Assembly: GCF_002165625.1 (NCBI RefSeq)
Contig: NZ_NGNS01000002.1
Coordinates: 248,001-312,000, forward strand
Origin: Neiella marina
GTDB lineage: Bacteria; Pseudomonadota; Gammaproteobacteria; Enterobacterales; Neiellaceae
Direction of reading: 5' to 3'
Length of the DNA stretch: 64,000 nucleotides
The translations under genes were made by a program, and so were the position numbers. Positions 24,791-33,087 of the stretch are shown piece after piece (the stretch's first letter is position 1; each line of letters opens with the position of its first letter). The notes under the pieces were generated by a model. It ran no database searches and had not been told where the DNA came from. It saw nothing but the letters and a program-made list of their open reading frames with translations.

Positions 24791-25750
24791 ATGAATCTGA
24801 TCAAATCCTCTGCGGCCTTGGCCGTTGCGGCTACTTTGGCTGCGCCTGCGTTTGCCCTTGAGCCAATTACTGTCTACGGCAAAATCAACACTTCACTCCA
24901 GAGTTCTGATGACAAAGGCACTGATGGCAGCGAAGCTGAATTGAAATCCAATGCGTCACGCTTTGGTGTCAAAGGCGGTATGGCTGTTAACGATTCGCTG
25001 GATGTTATCTACACCTTGGAATTTCAAGTGAACATCGCTGATTCCGAAGGCGATAACATTGATGCGCGTAACCAGTGGATCGGCTTGCAAGGCGATTTTG
25101 GCCAGGTACTTGTGGGTCGCAACGACACTATGTTGAAACAATCTCAGGGTAAAGTGGACCTGTTTAGCGATCTGGAAGGTGACGTTAAAGCCTTGTTCGA
25201 AGGCGAAAATCGTCTTGACCAAACGGTGACTTACAAATCGCCAAAGTTCAATAACTTCCAGTTTGGCGTCACCTACGTGACTGAAAACTCAAACAAGCAA
25301 AAAGATGAAACTGGCTTCTCCACTGCGCTGATGTACGGTGATTCAAAACTGAAGAAAACACCGATTTATGCCTCTGTTGCCTACGACAGTGAAGTGGATG
25401 CACACGATGTCATTCGCGCCACAGTTCAGGGTAAGTTAGGTAACTTCGTGTTGGGCGCAATGATCCAAAACGAAGAGCCTGTTGATGGTAGTGACGATTA
25501 CACTGGCTACATGGTCAGCGCGGCTTACAAGATGGATGCTTGGACCTTTAAAGCGCAATATCAAACCATGGAAGAGGCGAGTGCCGATCCAACCTCAATC
25601 AGCATTGGCGCAGATTACAAGTTGGCTAAACCAACTAAGTTGTATGCCTTTGCAACGCTGCGTGACCTAGATAAAGATGTGACGAACGATGGCGGTAAGA
25701 CCATTGACGAAGAAACCTATGTTGGTTTGGGTATTGAACACAAGTTCTAA
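24791..25750 (+). CDS. outer-membrane porin 1 (candidate phosphate-starvation porin)
   Basis: 319 residues with a signal peptide (1-22, ending APAFA) and a Gram-negative trimeric porin layout: ITVYGKINTSLQSSD at the mature start, alternating amphipathic strands, GQVLVGRNDTMLKQS in the constriction-loop region, and a terminal Phe (EHKF) needed for outer-membrane insertion. A paralogue follows directly (25894). The upstream Pho box and position beside phoBR-pstS suggest a PhoE/OprP-like role in phosphate entry. Ion selectivity cannot be read from sequence. Confidence 0.85.
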   Translation: MNLIKSSAALAVAATLAAPAFALEPITVYGKINTSLQSSDDKGTDGSEAELKSNASRFGVKGGMAVNDSLDVIYTLEFQVNIADSEGDNIDARNQWIGLQGDFGQVLVGRNDTMLKQSQGKVDLFSDLEGDVKALFEGENRLDQTVTYKSPKFNNFQFGVTYVTENSNKQKDETGFSTALMYGDSKLKKTPIYASVAYDSEVDAHDVIRATVQGKLGNFVLGAMIQNEEPVDGSDDYTGYMVSAAYKMDAWTFKAQYQTMEEASADPTSISIGADYKLAKPTKLYAFATLRDLDKDVTNDGGKTIDEETYVGLGIEHKF

Positions 25751-25786
25751 AGCTTAAAACAACGGCCGTTTATTCGGCGGAAAGAC

Positions 25787-25812
25787 AAGCGGAGCCTAGG
25801 CTCCGCTTTTTT
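25787..25812 (+). terminator. terminator after porin 1
   Basis: AAGCGGAGCC (25787-25796) pairs with GGCTCCGCTT (25799-25808), followed by TTTT. It separates the two porin genes into distinct units. Confidence 0.88.
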
Positions 25813-25893
25813 GTATTCGCTTGATACTTATCAATGGCAACAGGGATTTAGTCGATAAACTGTGGCCACATTTAACAAAAGCGAAACATAATT

Positions 25894-26859
25894 ATGAAAC
25901 AACTTTGCAGCGCTCTGATGCTTGTCAGCCCTCTTGCGATGGCTGCGCCAGCGGATCTTGACCCAACGGTATATGGCAAAATTAACGTTACTGTCCAAAA
26001 CACCGATGAAGCCGGTGATTCCACAACCGAGGTGAAAAGTCATCACTCTCGTTTTGGTTTGAAAGGTGTCGCACCAATTAATGATGATTTGTCTGCGGTT
26101 TATCTACTTGAGTTTAAAGTTAACATTGATGAAGACTCTGACAATATCAAAGCTCGCAACCAGTATGTTGGCTTGCGTAGTCAAAAGATGGGTGAATTGC
26201 TATTAGGTCGCAAAGACAGCGCCTTCAAGACGTCGCAAGGAAAAGTTGACCGTTTCGGAGATATCAATGGTGATATCGCTGGTTTGTTTGCCAGTGAAGA
26301 CCGAGTTGAAGAAAGCGTTCATTACACCTCTCCAAAGTTTGGTAAAGCGCGCTTTGCTGCAACATATGTGCTTGAAGGCAACTCCAAGCAATCTGATGCA
26401 TCGGATAACGGTGCTAGCTCAGACGCTTTCTCTTTAGCGGTAAGTTACGGTGATTCGAAGTGGAAAAACGGCAATTGGTACGCATCTGCGTCATATAACA
26501 GTGAAGTCTTTGGCATCACCAGCTACCGTGTGACTGCATATGGCCAGTGGAACAATATCCAACTTGGCGCGATGTTCCAGGATTCTGAGTCAGACCGCGA
26601 CGACAAAGAAGGCAAAGATGGTGACGGCTACTTAGTAAATGCCGGCTATAAGTACAATGATTGGTTGTTCAAAGTTCAGTATCAAGATACCGACATGGCG
26701 TTGAACAAGAAGTCATCTGCCGGTGAAGCCATCAACCTAGGGGTTGACTACAAACTGGCTAAAAGCACCACGCTTTACGCGTTTGGTACTTCATTTGATC
26801 TTGAAGACAAAGAAAACGATGACGAATACGTGGGCGTAGGCATTATCCACTTATTCTAA
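25894..26859 (+). CDS. outer-membrane porin 2 (paralogue of porin 1)
   Basis: 321 residues, with a signal peptide (1-18, ending AMAAP) and a porin barrel ending in Phe (IIHLF). It is a clear tandem paralogue of porin 1: both share TVYGKIN, SRFG.KG, LEF.VNI, NI.ARNQ, QGKVD.F.D..GD and SPKF. No Pho box was found in its 140-bp leader, and porin 1 has its own terminator, so the pair may be regulated differently. Confidence 0.85.
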   Translation: MKQLCSALMLVSPLAMAAPADLDPTVYGKINVTVQNTDEAGDSTTEVKSHHSRFGLKGVAPINDDLSAVYLLEFKVNIDEDSDNIKARNQYVGLRSQKMGELLLGRKDSAFKTSQGKVDRFGDINGDIAGLFASEDRVEESVHYTSPKFGKARFAATYVLEGNSKQSDASDNGASSDAFSLAVSYGDSKWKNGNWYASASYNSEVFGITSYRVTAYGQWNNIQLGAMFQDSESDRDDKEGKDGDGYLVNAGYKYNDWLFKVQYQDTDMALNKKSSAGEAINLGVDYKLAKSTTLYAFGTSFDLEDKENDDEYVGVGIIHLF

Positions 26860-26894
26860 TTGAATCGCTGCTGTTCGCAGCTCTGCGTTCATCT

Positions 26895-26930
26895 AAGCCT
26901 TGCTAAGTGATCTTGGTAAGGCTTTATTTT
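26895..26930 (+). terminator. probable terminator after porin 2
   Basis: AAGCCTTGC... (from 26895) pairs with ...GTAAGGCTT (to 26924), followed by TATTTTT. Imperfect stem, acceptable T-run. Confidence 0.55.
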
Positions 26931-27055
26931 TGCCTAACGTTTGACGGTACCAAGGCAAAAAAATGGCTGCCAAACGCGATTGCCGTCCATGATCGGACGT
27001 TGTAAATAGCCAATTGACTCACTAGTTTCATGGTGATTAAGAAAATCTGTAACAA

Positions 27056-27073
27056 TTGTCATAAAAGTGACAT
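27056..27073 (+). promoter_or_regulatory. PhoB box of phoBR
   Basis: TTGTCATAAAAGTGACAT: two half-sites TTGTCAT and GTGACAT at 11-bp spacing, close to the E. coli consensus CTGTCATAAATCTGTCAC. CTGTAAC lies 9 bp upstream as a possible third half-site. It implies autoregulation of phoBR. Confidence 0.85.
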
Positions 27074-27155
27074 TGTTCAACCGAATAATACGCGTTGGAT
27101 TATAGACTGCAGTCAATTTAGACTGCGCTCAATTGCTGAGGCTGAGTGACGTATT

Positions 27156-27845
27156 ATGGCTAGACGAGTGCTAGTAGTTGAAGATGAAGCACCTATCAGG
27201 GAGATGCTGACATTTGTTCTGGATCAGCATGGTTATCAAGCCGTTGAAGCGGAAGATTTTGATGAGGCGCTTCAACAGTTAACCGAGCCATATCCTGATT
27301 TAGTTCTGTTGGATTGGATGTTGCCGGGTGGCAGTGGCATCCAGTTGGCGAAAAAATTGAAAAAAGACGAGTTCACTCGTCAAATTCCAATCATCATGTT
27401 GACCGCTCGTGGTGAAGAAGAAGATAAAATCCGTGGTTTAGAAGTGGGCGCTGATGATTACGTCACTAAACCATTCTCGCCGCGGGAACTGATGGCACGT
27501 ATTAAAGCAGTGATCCGCCGAGTCAATCCTACCGGTCTCGATGAGCAGGTTGAAATTCAGGGACTCCGGCTTGATCCGGTGAGTCATCGTGTCACCTGTG
27601 GTGATGATGCGCTTGAGATGGGGCCGACTGAATTCAAGTTGCTGCACTTCTTTATGACTCACCCTGAGCGCGTCTACAGTCGCGAACAATTGCTCGATCA
27701 GGTGTGGGGCACCAATATTTATGTTGAAGATCGGACCGTAGACGTTCATATTCGTCGCTTACGCAAAGCGATTGAAACTAACGGTCACGACAAAATGATT
27801 CAAACAGTGCGTGGCGCAGGGTACCGTTTTTCAGCTCGCATCTAA
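27156..27845 (+). CDS. phoB: phosphate-regulon response regulator PhoB
   Basis: 229 residues, the E. coli length. Receiver domain with acidic pocket (VEDEAP), phospho-acceptor in [13 protein letters not shown] and the KPFSPREL lysine motif. The C-terminal winged helix ([30 protein letters not shown]...[16 protein letters not shown]) binds Pho boxes. Activated under phosphate limitation by PhoR, whose gene follows after 17 bp. A Pho box lies 83 bp upstream. Confidence 0.97.
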   Translation: MARRVLVVEDEAPIREMLTFVLDQHGYQAVEAEDFDEALQQLTEPYPDLVLLDWMLPGGSGIQLAKKLKKDEFTRQIPIIMLTARGEEEDKIRGLEVGADDYVTKPFSPRELMARIKAVIRRVNPTGLDEQVEIQGLRLDPVSHRVTCGDDALEMGPTEFKLLHFFMTHPERVYSREQLLDQVWGTNIYVEDRTVDVHIRRLRKAIETNGHDKMIQTVRGAGYRFSARI

Positions 27846-27862
27846 TTATCATTGGATAGCTA

Positions 27863-29164
27863 ATGAGAGAACGCTCAATTGGTTGGGGAACACTCACCAC
27901 CGTCATATTGATGTTGGCGGTGGCCGGGATCTTCGGCCTGCTGTTTGACGCGCCGCTATTGTTTGCCGGTGTTTGCGCTTTGGCATTGCTGTTTTGGCAT
28001 TATCGCCACATGAAGCAATTATCCGTGTATCTTTGGCGAGATAAGCGTTTTGCTCCGCCAGCCGGATCCGGCTCCTGGGGAGTGATTTACGATGGCCTTT
28101 ATCGCTTGCAACAGCGTAATCGTCGTCGCCGCAAAGATTTGGCTCGTCTGCTCAAGCGGTTTCGGCGCGGTGCCGAAGCGCTTCCAGATGGCGCTGTGGT
28201 GATCCAAAAAGATCGCTCCATTGTTTGGTCTAATCAGCTTGCTCAACGGTTATTGGGACTACGCTGGCCTGAAGACGCGGGCCAACGCATCGACAACCTA
28301 ATCCGTAACCCTGAATTCATCGAATACATCAATGCAACTGATGGTCCGGATCTGATGGTGTTTCCATCACCAGCGGAGCCGATGCGAATGATCGAATTCC
28401 GTCGCATGCCCTATGACAAGAAACAAATCCTGCTGGTGGTTCGTGACGTCACCCAATGGTTGCGATTGGAGCAAATGCGGCGCGACTTTGTCGCCAATGT
28501 CAGTCACGAGCTGAGGACCCCGTTGACCGTTGTCCAGGGCTACATTGAAATGCTGCAAGACCCACAATCAATGCCTCCGGAAATGTGGCAAAAAGCACAG
28601 TCAATGATGCTTGAGCAAACTCACCGAATGGACTCGTTAGTTTCTCAGCTGTTAACGCTGTCAAAAATCGAAGCGAACGATCGCCCAGATACCAGCCACG
28701 AAATCGATGTTCCTGGCTTGCTATCGACTATTGCCGAGGAGGCAAAAACGCTGGCGGAAGAACGAAATCTATCGATTCAGCTATTTGTTGAGTCTGGCTT
28801 GATGATGAAAGGTGATCTGATGCAAATGCGCAGCGCCTTTTCTAATTTGATCTTCAACGCGGTGCACTACACTCCCGACGGTGGTCATATTAAGATCCAT
28901 TGGCAGCGCTGTGCGACTGGTGCTGAATTTGCTGTCCGTGATGATGGTGATGGCATTGCCGCAGAACACTTGGCGCGGCTAACCGAGCGCTTCTATCGGG
29001 TCGACAGGGCGCGATCGCGTAAAACTGGTGGGTCGGGTCTCGGTCTTGCTATTGTCAAACATGCCTTGAGCCATCATCAATCCAGTTTGAATATCGAGTC
29101 GGAATTGACCTTCGGTTCGACCTTTAGTTTTATCATTCCAACATCACTAATCTATATAAAATAA
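27863..29164 (+). CDS. phoR: phosphate-regulon sensor histidine kinase PhoR
   Basis: 433 residues. An N-terminal hydrophobic hairpin (about 8-46) with almost no periplasmic loop, as in E. coli PhoR, then a basic stretch, a PAS domain (ALPDGAVVIQKDRSIVWSN), the H-box VANVSHELRTPLTVVQGY and ATPase motifs (NLIFNAVHY, DDGDGI, GGSGLGLAIVKHAL). PhoR senses phosphate through PstSCAB-PhoU contact and phosphorylates PhoB. Co-transcribed with phoB. Confidence 0.96.
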   Translation: MRERSIGWGTLTTVILMLAVAGIFGLLFDAPLLFAGVCALALLFWHYRHMKQLSVYLWRDKRFAPPAGSGSWGVIYDGLYRLQQRNRRRRKDLARLLKRFRRGAEALPDGAVVIQKDRSIVWSNQLAQRLLGLRWPEDAGQRIDNLIRNPEFIEYINATDGPDLMVFPSPAEPMRMIEFRRMPYDKKQILLVVRDVTQWLRLEQMRRDFVANVSHELRTPLTVVQGYIEMLQDPQSMPPEMWQKAQSMMLEQTHRMDSLVSQLLTLSKIEANDRPDTSHEIDVPGLLSTIAEEAKTLAEERNLSIQLFVESGLMMKGDLMQMRSAFSNLIFNAVHYTPDGGHIKIHWQRCATGAEFAVRDDGDGIAAEHLARLTERFYRVDRARSRKTGGSGLGLAIVKHALSHHQSSLNIESELTFGSTFSFIIPTSLIYIK

Positions 29165-29185
29165 ACACTTAGCTGTTATCTTTTA

Positions 29186-29225
29186 CTGAAATAAAAATGT
29201 CATAAAAGGTTAATCTAACTGTCAT
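29186..29225 (+). promoter_or_regulatory. four-half-site PhoB box of pstS
   Basis: CTGAAAT (29186), ATGTCAT (29197), GGTTAAT (29208) and CTGTCAT (29219) are in perfect 11-bp register, giving two overlapping Pho boxes. AATACT at 29236 is a fitting -10 element. This is the strongest Pho site in the window. Confidence 0.88.
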
Positions 29226-29285
29226 GGCAGGGCGCAATACTGAGCGCGTTTTTTTTGAAATGGATTATTTCCAGACGGAGTCCCT

Positions 29286-30254
29286 ATGAAACTCAAACAA
29301 GTTGCTGCAACTATTGGCCTGACTGCCGCTGCAGTATTTTCTGCCAACGTTGTTGCTTTGGATAAAGACCTTCCTGACTACAAGCAGGTGAGTGGTATTT
29401 CTGGCAAGATCTCATCAACTGGTTCTGACACATTGGCAAACATGATGTCTCTGTGGACTCAAGAATTCCGTGATGATTTCTACCCAAGCGTTACTGTGGA
29501 AGTAACTGCTGCTGGTTCATCTACTGCGCCACCAGCTCTCGAAAAGGGCACTTCTAACTTTGGCCCAATGAGCCGTAAGATGAAAGCTGGCGAGATTGAA
29601 GCGTTCGACAAGAAGTATGGTTACAAGCCAACTCCTGTTCGCGTGGCAATCGACGCCTTGGCAGTATTCATCAACAAAGACAACCCAATTGATGGCCTGA
29701 CCATTAAGCAAGTTGACGCGATCTTCTCAAGCACTGGCAAGTGTGGTGGTGAAGCAATCAAAAACTGGGGCGACCTAGGCTTGACTGGTGACTGGAGCTC
29801 TCGTGACTTCCAACTCTATGGTCGTAACTCGGTATCAGGCACTTATGGTTACTTCAAGAAGAAGGGCCTGTGTAAAGGTGACTTCAAATCTTCTGTCAAC
29901 GAGCAGCCTGGTTCTGCATCAGTTGTTCAGTCGGTTTCTGCCTCACTGAACGCTATTGGTTACTCAGGTATTGGTTACCTGACTTCTGGTGTTAAAGCCG
30001 TGCCGTTGTCGAAAAAAGGTGGTCCATTCGTTCCTGCGACTATGGAAAAAGCTTTGACTGGTGAGTACCCACTGTCTCGTTACTTGTACGTCTACGTCAA
30101 CAAGCATCCAAATCGTCCATTGGCTCCGTTAGAAGCTGAGTTCGTTCGCTATATGTTGTCTAAGCAGGGCCAAACTGTTGTAGAGAAAGACGGCTACATC
30201 CCAGTACCAGCGAAAGTTGCAAATGCTGACCTGAAAAAGTTGGGTCTGCTGTAA
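29286..30254 (+). CDS. pstS: periplasmic phosphate-binding protein PstS
   Basis: 322 residues. Signal peptide 1-25 (ending NVVA), then [22 protein letters not shown] with the phosphate-binding SGSDT-like loop, [23 protein letters not shown] second loop and [19 protein letters not shown]. This is the marine-type PstS that delivers phosphate to PstCAB. It forms its own transcription unit, with a strong Pho box and terminator, about 5.7 kb away from pstCAB-phoU. That allows high expression of the binding protein alone. Confidence 0.96.
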   Translation: MKLKQVAATIGLTAAAVFSANVVALDKDLPDYKQVSGISGKISSTGSDTLANMMSLWTQEFRDDFYPSVTVEVTAAGSSTAPPALEKGTSNFGPMSRKMKAGEIEAFDKKYGYKPTPVRVAIDALAVFINKDNPIDGLTIKQVDAIFSSTGKCGGEAIKNWGDLGLTGDWSSRDFQLYGRNSVSGTYGYFKKKGLCKGDFKSSVNEQPGSASVVQSVSASLNAIGYSGIGYLTSGVKAVPLSKKGGPFVPATMEKALTGEYPLSRYLYVYVNKHPNRPLAPLEAEFVRYMLSKQGQTVVEKDGYIPVPAKVANADLKKLGLL

Positions 30255-30283
30255 TCCTCAAATGGGATTGCAAAGTGAACTTG

Positions 30284-30310
30284 AAAAACCGGCTTCGGCC
30301 GGTTTTTTTT
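30284..30310 (+). terminator. terminator of pstS
   Basis: AAAAACCGGC and GCCGGTTTTT pair over a TTCG tetraloop (30294-30297), followed by a T-run. A very strong intrinsic terminator. Confidence 0.95.
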
Positions 30311-30387
30311 TGCCTGTTAGACGCTAACAGCAGAGATCACAAGTCAGATGATCACAGGACGTACCTGTCTGACCAATTTGAACTCAT

Positions 30388-30401
30388 TTGATTTCGATCA
30401 A
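30388..30401. promoter_or_regulatory. candidate FNR/EtrA box before the first small paralogue
   Basis: TTGATTTCGATCAA is a perfect match to the FNR consensus TTGAT-N4-ATCAA, within a longer palindrome ATTTGA...TCAAAT. It lies about 77 bp before the ATG at 30478. Suggests oxygen-dependent control. Confidence 0.6.
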
Positions 30402-30477
30402 ATAGGTCGACTGGTGTAACAAAAGCCCCTTTTCTATGGTGAATGTAGTCATACTAAAAAATAAAAGGACGCATCTT

Positions 30478-30795
30478 ATGACCACACCACCTCAAGAGTT
30501 AGTAACGCACCTCACTCGACTAGCCGAAATCTTTGCGGTTTTGCGCCGTAAACGGCAACAGTTTGTTTCACCCCAACAAGCATTGCCAAATCTCGAGCTA
30601 GCGCACCAGTGTAGTCAAATCGCAAGGATATTCACGGCATTGGAGTCGACCAATGAGGCGCGCATTGATGGCGCTCTCGACAAGCTTGAAACCACCTACT
30701 TTAATCTTGGCAAGCTTGGCTTAGCAGCAGGGCTTCGCTCAGCAAGGCATAATTTTCATCGCCACTTGGCAGAACAGCACACTTATGCCGCTTGA
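30478..30795 (+). CDS. small basic protein of unknown family, paralogue 1
   Basis: 105 residues, no signal peptide or membrane helix, rich in Arg, Gln and His. I do not recognise the family. It is paralogous to the protein at 31201: both carry LA..FA.LR...Q.FVSP..A.PNL.LAH.CSQI..I, then L...Y...G......LR...H. The ATG at 30478 has AAAGGA upstream; a longer in-frame start at 30436 is less likely. It lies between pstS and ppx and is preceded by an FNR-like box. No function is assigned. Confidence 0.7.
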   Translation: MTTPPQELVTHLTRLAEIFAVLRRKRQQFVSPQQALPNLELAHQCSQIARIFTALESTNEARIDGALDKLETTYFNLGKLGLAAGLRSARHNFHRHLAEQHTYAA

Positions 30796-31200
30796 CTATT
30801 CGCCCTAGTCACTCAGCGGACGTGCGGCCAAGCCGCCGTTGGCTTGCATCGAAGCCAATGTAGAAATCTTAGCTCTAAGCCTGATCTCACCTATGCAGTG
30901 AGTTCAGGCTTGCGTTGGGTGTTCGACTAATTGTGGTGAATTTGGTGAGTTGAACGCTAGCTTGTTCTAATACCCTTACTTTTTATCAATTTATTGTCAT
31001 AATATAGCCCCAAAAAGCAAAGGTGTACTCGTTGGTGGATGTTATCTAACTGAATCTAAATTGTTAATGTGTTGTTTTATTATCATTTGTTTATCAGTTA
31101 ATTACGTTTTTTTCTGATGATTTATTTTTTTCTACTTGTGATCTAAATATGCTTTTTCGCACTATTGTTAGTGAACCCGCATGATAGGAGAATAAATCTG
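30796..31200. other. non-coding stretch between the two small paralogues
   Basis: About 400 bp. The first part holds hairpins (GGCTT...GAAGCC near 30841 and a 14-bp hairpin at 30877-30911); the second part (30950-31180) is very AT-rich and should contain the promoter of the second paralogue. No gene is supported. Confidence 0.6.
30877..30911. other. strong hairpin after small paralogue 1
   Basis: AAGCCTGATCTCAC (30877-30890) pairs with GTGAGTTCAGGCTT (30898-30911), one mismatch, 7-nt loop. No T-run follows, so a terminator is possible but unproven. Confidence 0.5.
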
Positions 31201-31515
31201 ATGTTTTCCAATCCACCACCTTCACTGATCCATGATGTGTCGAAGTTAGCGAAGCTGTTTGCCAACCTACGTAGCAGTAAACAACGCTTTGTTAGCCCTA
31301 AAGAAGCAATTCCAAATTTACAGTTGGCCCACAATTGCTCTCAAATTGAACTGATCTCATCGCGTCTTCGTGGTATTGCGCCACGAGTGATACAAGCGGC
31401 TTGTCAGCGTTTGGAAGATTCATATGATCATCCGGGGCAGGGCAAAATGCGGGGGGCGCTCAGGGCTCTAAAGCATCACTTGAAGCGCCGCAGCTTGCTT
31501 GAGCCGACGCGCTAG
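31201..31515 (+). CDS. small basic protein of unknown family, paralogue 2
   Basis: 104 residues from the ATG at 31201, which has AGGAG upstream; an in-frame start at 31165 would include that ribosome site. Related to the protein at 30478 through LAKLFANLRSSKQRFVSPKE, IPNLQLAHNCSQI and a C-terminal basic helix (ALRALKHHLKRR). Predicted mostly helical, basic and cytosolic. It converges on ppx. Nucleic-acid or polyphosphate binding would fit the charge, but that is speculation. Confidence 0.7.
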   Translation: MFSNPPPSLIHDVSKLAKLFANLRSSKQRFVSPKEAIPNLQLAHNCSQIELISSRLRGIAPRVIQAACQRLEDSYDHPGQGKMRGALRALKHHLKRRSLLEPTR

Positions 31516-31572
31516 TTTGGGTTGTTTATCGACACTGAAGCTCTGCCATGGAGCTTCAGTACTTTGCTTCGA

Positions 31573-33087
31573 TCACTCGAATATCAACTTGAAGCCGGCC
31601 AGTTCCAGCAGCTGAGCTTCCCTATCTAAGTCGACGTATAGCAACTGCTGATTAGTCAAGGTGTCGGGGGCAAACGTAAGTGTCATGGTTTTGCCATCAA
31701 CCGTCACTGACTGAGGCTGCTCATAGCCTTTGCGACCCAAGTTTAACAATACCGCGATTCGCAATATCCGTATTAGTCGAATCAAGGTCTTGTCTTTGAA
31801 CAGTTCTTCAATTGGCAGAAGTTGGTTCAATTGCAATTTTTTTCGATGGAACCGTACTAAGTTGGCCAATACCAGTTGTTCATCGCGGTTGAAGCCAGCT
31901 AAATCGCTGTTTTCAATGATGTAAGCGGAGTGGCGCTGAATGGCTGAGGAGTTGATATCTAAACCCACTTCGTGCAGGTAAGCTGCATGACGAATCAAAC
32001 TTAGCGATGAATGCGGCAAAGCCCAAGGTTTCTGCAATTGTTGCCACAACCAAATGGCTATTTCAGCCACCCGTTGCGCTTGAATGCCATCGACATTGTA
32101 GCGAGCCATCAGACTCTCTCGCGCACGGCGCCGGACATCACTGTGTTCCATACCGCCATGCATTTCATAGAGTACGCCCTCACGCAAAGCAGCAGCTGAA
32201 TATCGAATCTCGTTAATCTGAAATGCTGACACAATGGCAGCCATGACAGCTAGGCCACCGGCTAGTACCTGAAATCGCTCTTCTGATATGCCTTTAATTT
32301 CGATATCAGTTTGCTTTTCAATCAACAGTTTTTGCAGGTCTTTTAGGCTGTCCGCAGTGATTGCGCTATGGCCCATTTCCTGAGCGCAAGCAGCAAGAGC
32401 TGATGCTGTGCCTGATGTCGCCAGTACTCGGCCCCAACCAACACGGCAAAAGCTGTCAATGACTGGCTCCAAACGTTGTTGGGCCGACAAGATGGCTTTT
32501 TTGAATGCTTGTTTAGTGATGCCGTTAGCGAAATATTTTTTGGTAAAGCTGACACAACCCATGGTGCGACTGGTCAGTCGCAGCACTTGGTGATTCTGTC
32601 CCAATGCTAATTCGGTGCTGCCGCCACCAATATCAATGACCAAGGTTTTGTCTTCAGTCATCTCTGCGTTAGCTACCGCTTTGTAAATCAAACGAGCTTC
32701 TTCGTGGCCAGAAATCACTTCCACTGGGTGTGATAGCACTTCTTCAGCCTTGGCCAGAAAATCTCGTGCATTGGTTGCTTTACGCAGCGTGTGGGTCGCG
32801 ACGATGCGAACGTTTGCGGTATCGAATGGCTGCAGCCTTTCATTAAAACGACTGAGGGATTCAAGACCGCGTTGAAAGCCCGCTTGGTCAAGCTGGTTAT
32901 TGTCATCAAGCCCGGCAGCAAGCCGGACTTTTTCTTTGTGGCGGGTGAGAATTTGTAAATTACCCTCAACGATACGGGCAATCACCATATGAAAGCTGTT
33001 AGAGCCGAGGTCGAGTGCGACCAGCACATTGTCTGAATTTGTTACGTCGGTTGAATTACTTTCCACGTCCTTTTGACTTCTCTTCAT
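31573..33087 (-). CDS. ppx: exopolyphosphatase Ppx
   Basis: 504 residues (E. coli 513). Ppx/GppA phosphatase: ASKHA-fold phosphate loops (ALDLGSNSFHMVIARI at about 24-39, and IDIGGGSTELALG at about 145), acidic residue region SGHEEARLIYKAV, then a helical HD-like C-terminal part (AAYLHEVGLDI). It degrades polyphosphate from the ends. The ATG overlaps the end of ppk by 32 nt and has only a weak ribosome site, suggesting translational coupling. ppk-ppx is the E. coli order. Confidence 0.95.
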   Translation of the reverse strand: MKRSQKDVESNSTDVTNSDNVLVALDLGSNSFHMVIARIVEGNLQILTRHKEKVRLAAGLDDNNQLDQAGFQRGLESLSRFNERLQPFDTANVRIVATHTLRKATNARDFLAKAEEVLSHPVEVISGHEEARLIYKAVANAEMTEDKTLVIDIGGGSTELALGQNHQVLRLTSRTMGCVSFTKKYFANGITKQAFKKAILSAQQRLEPVIDSFCRVGWGRVLATSGTASALAACAQEMGHSAITADSLKDLQKLLIEKQTDIEIKGISEERFQVLAGGLAVMAAIVSAFQINEIRYSAAALREGVLYEMHGGMEHSDVRRRARESLMARYNVDGIQAQRVAEIAIWLWQQLQKPWALPHSSLSLIRHAAYLHEVGLDINSSAIQRHSAYIIENSDLAGFNRDEQLVLANLVRFHRKKLQLNQLLPIEELFKDKTLIRLIRILRIAVLLNLGRKGYEQPQSVTVDGKTMTLTFAPDTLTNQQLLYVDLDREAQLLELAGFKLIFE

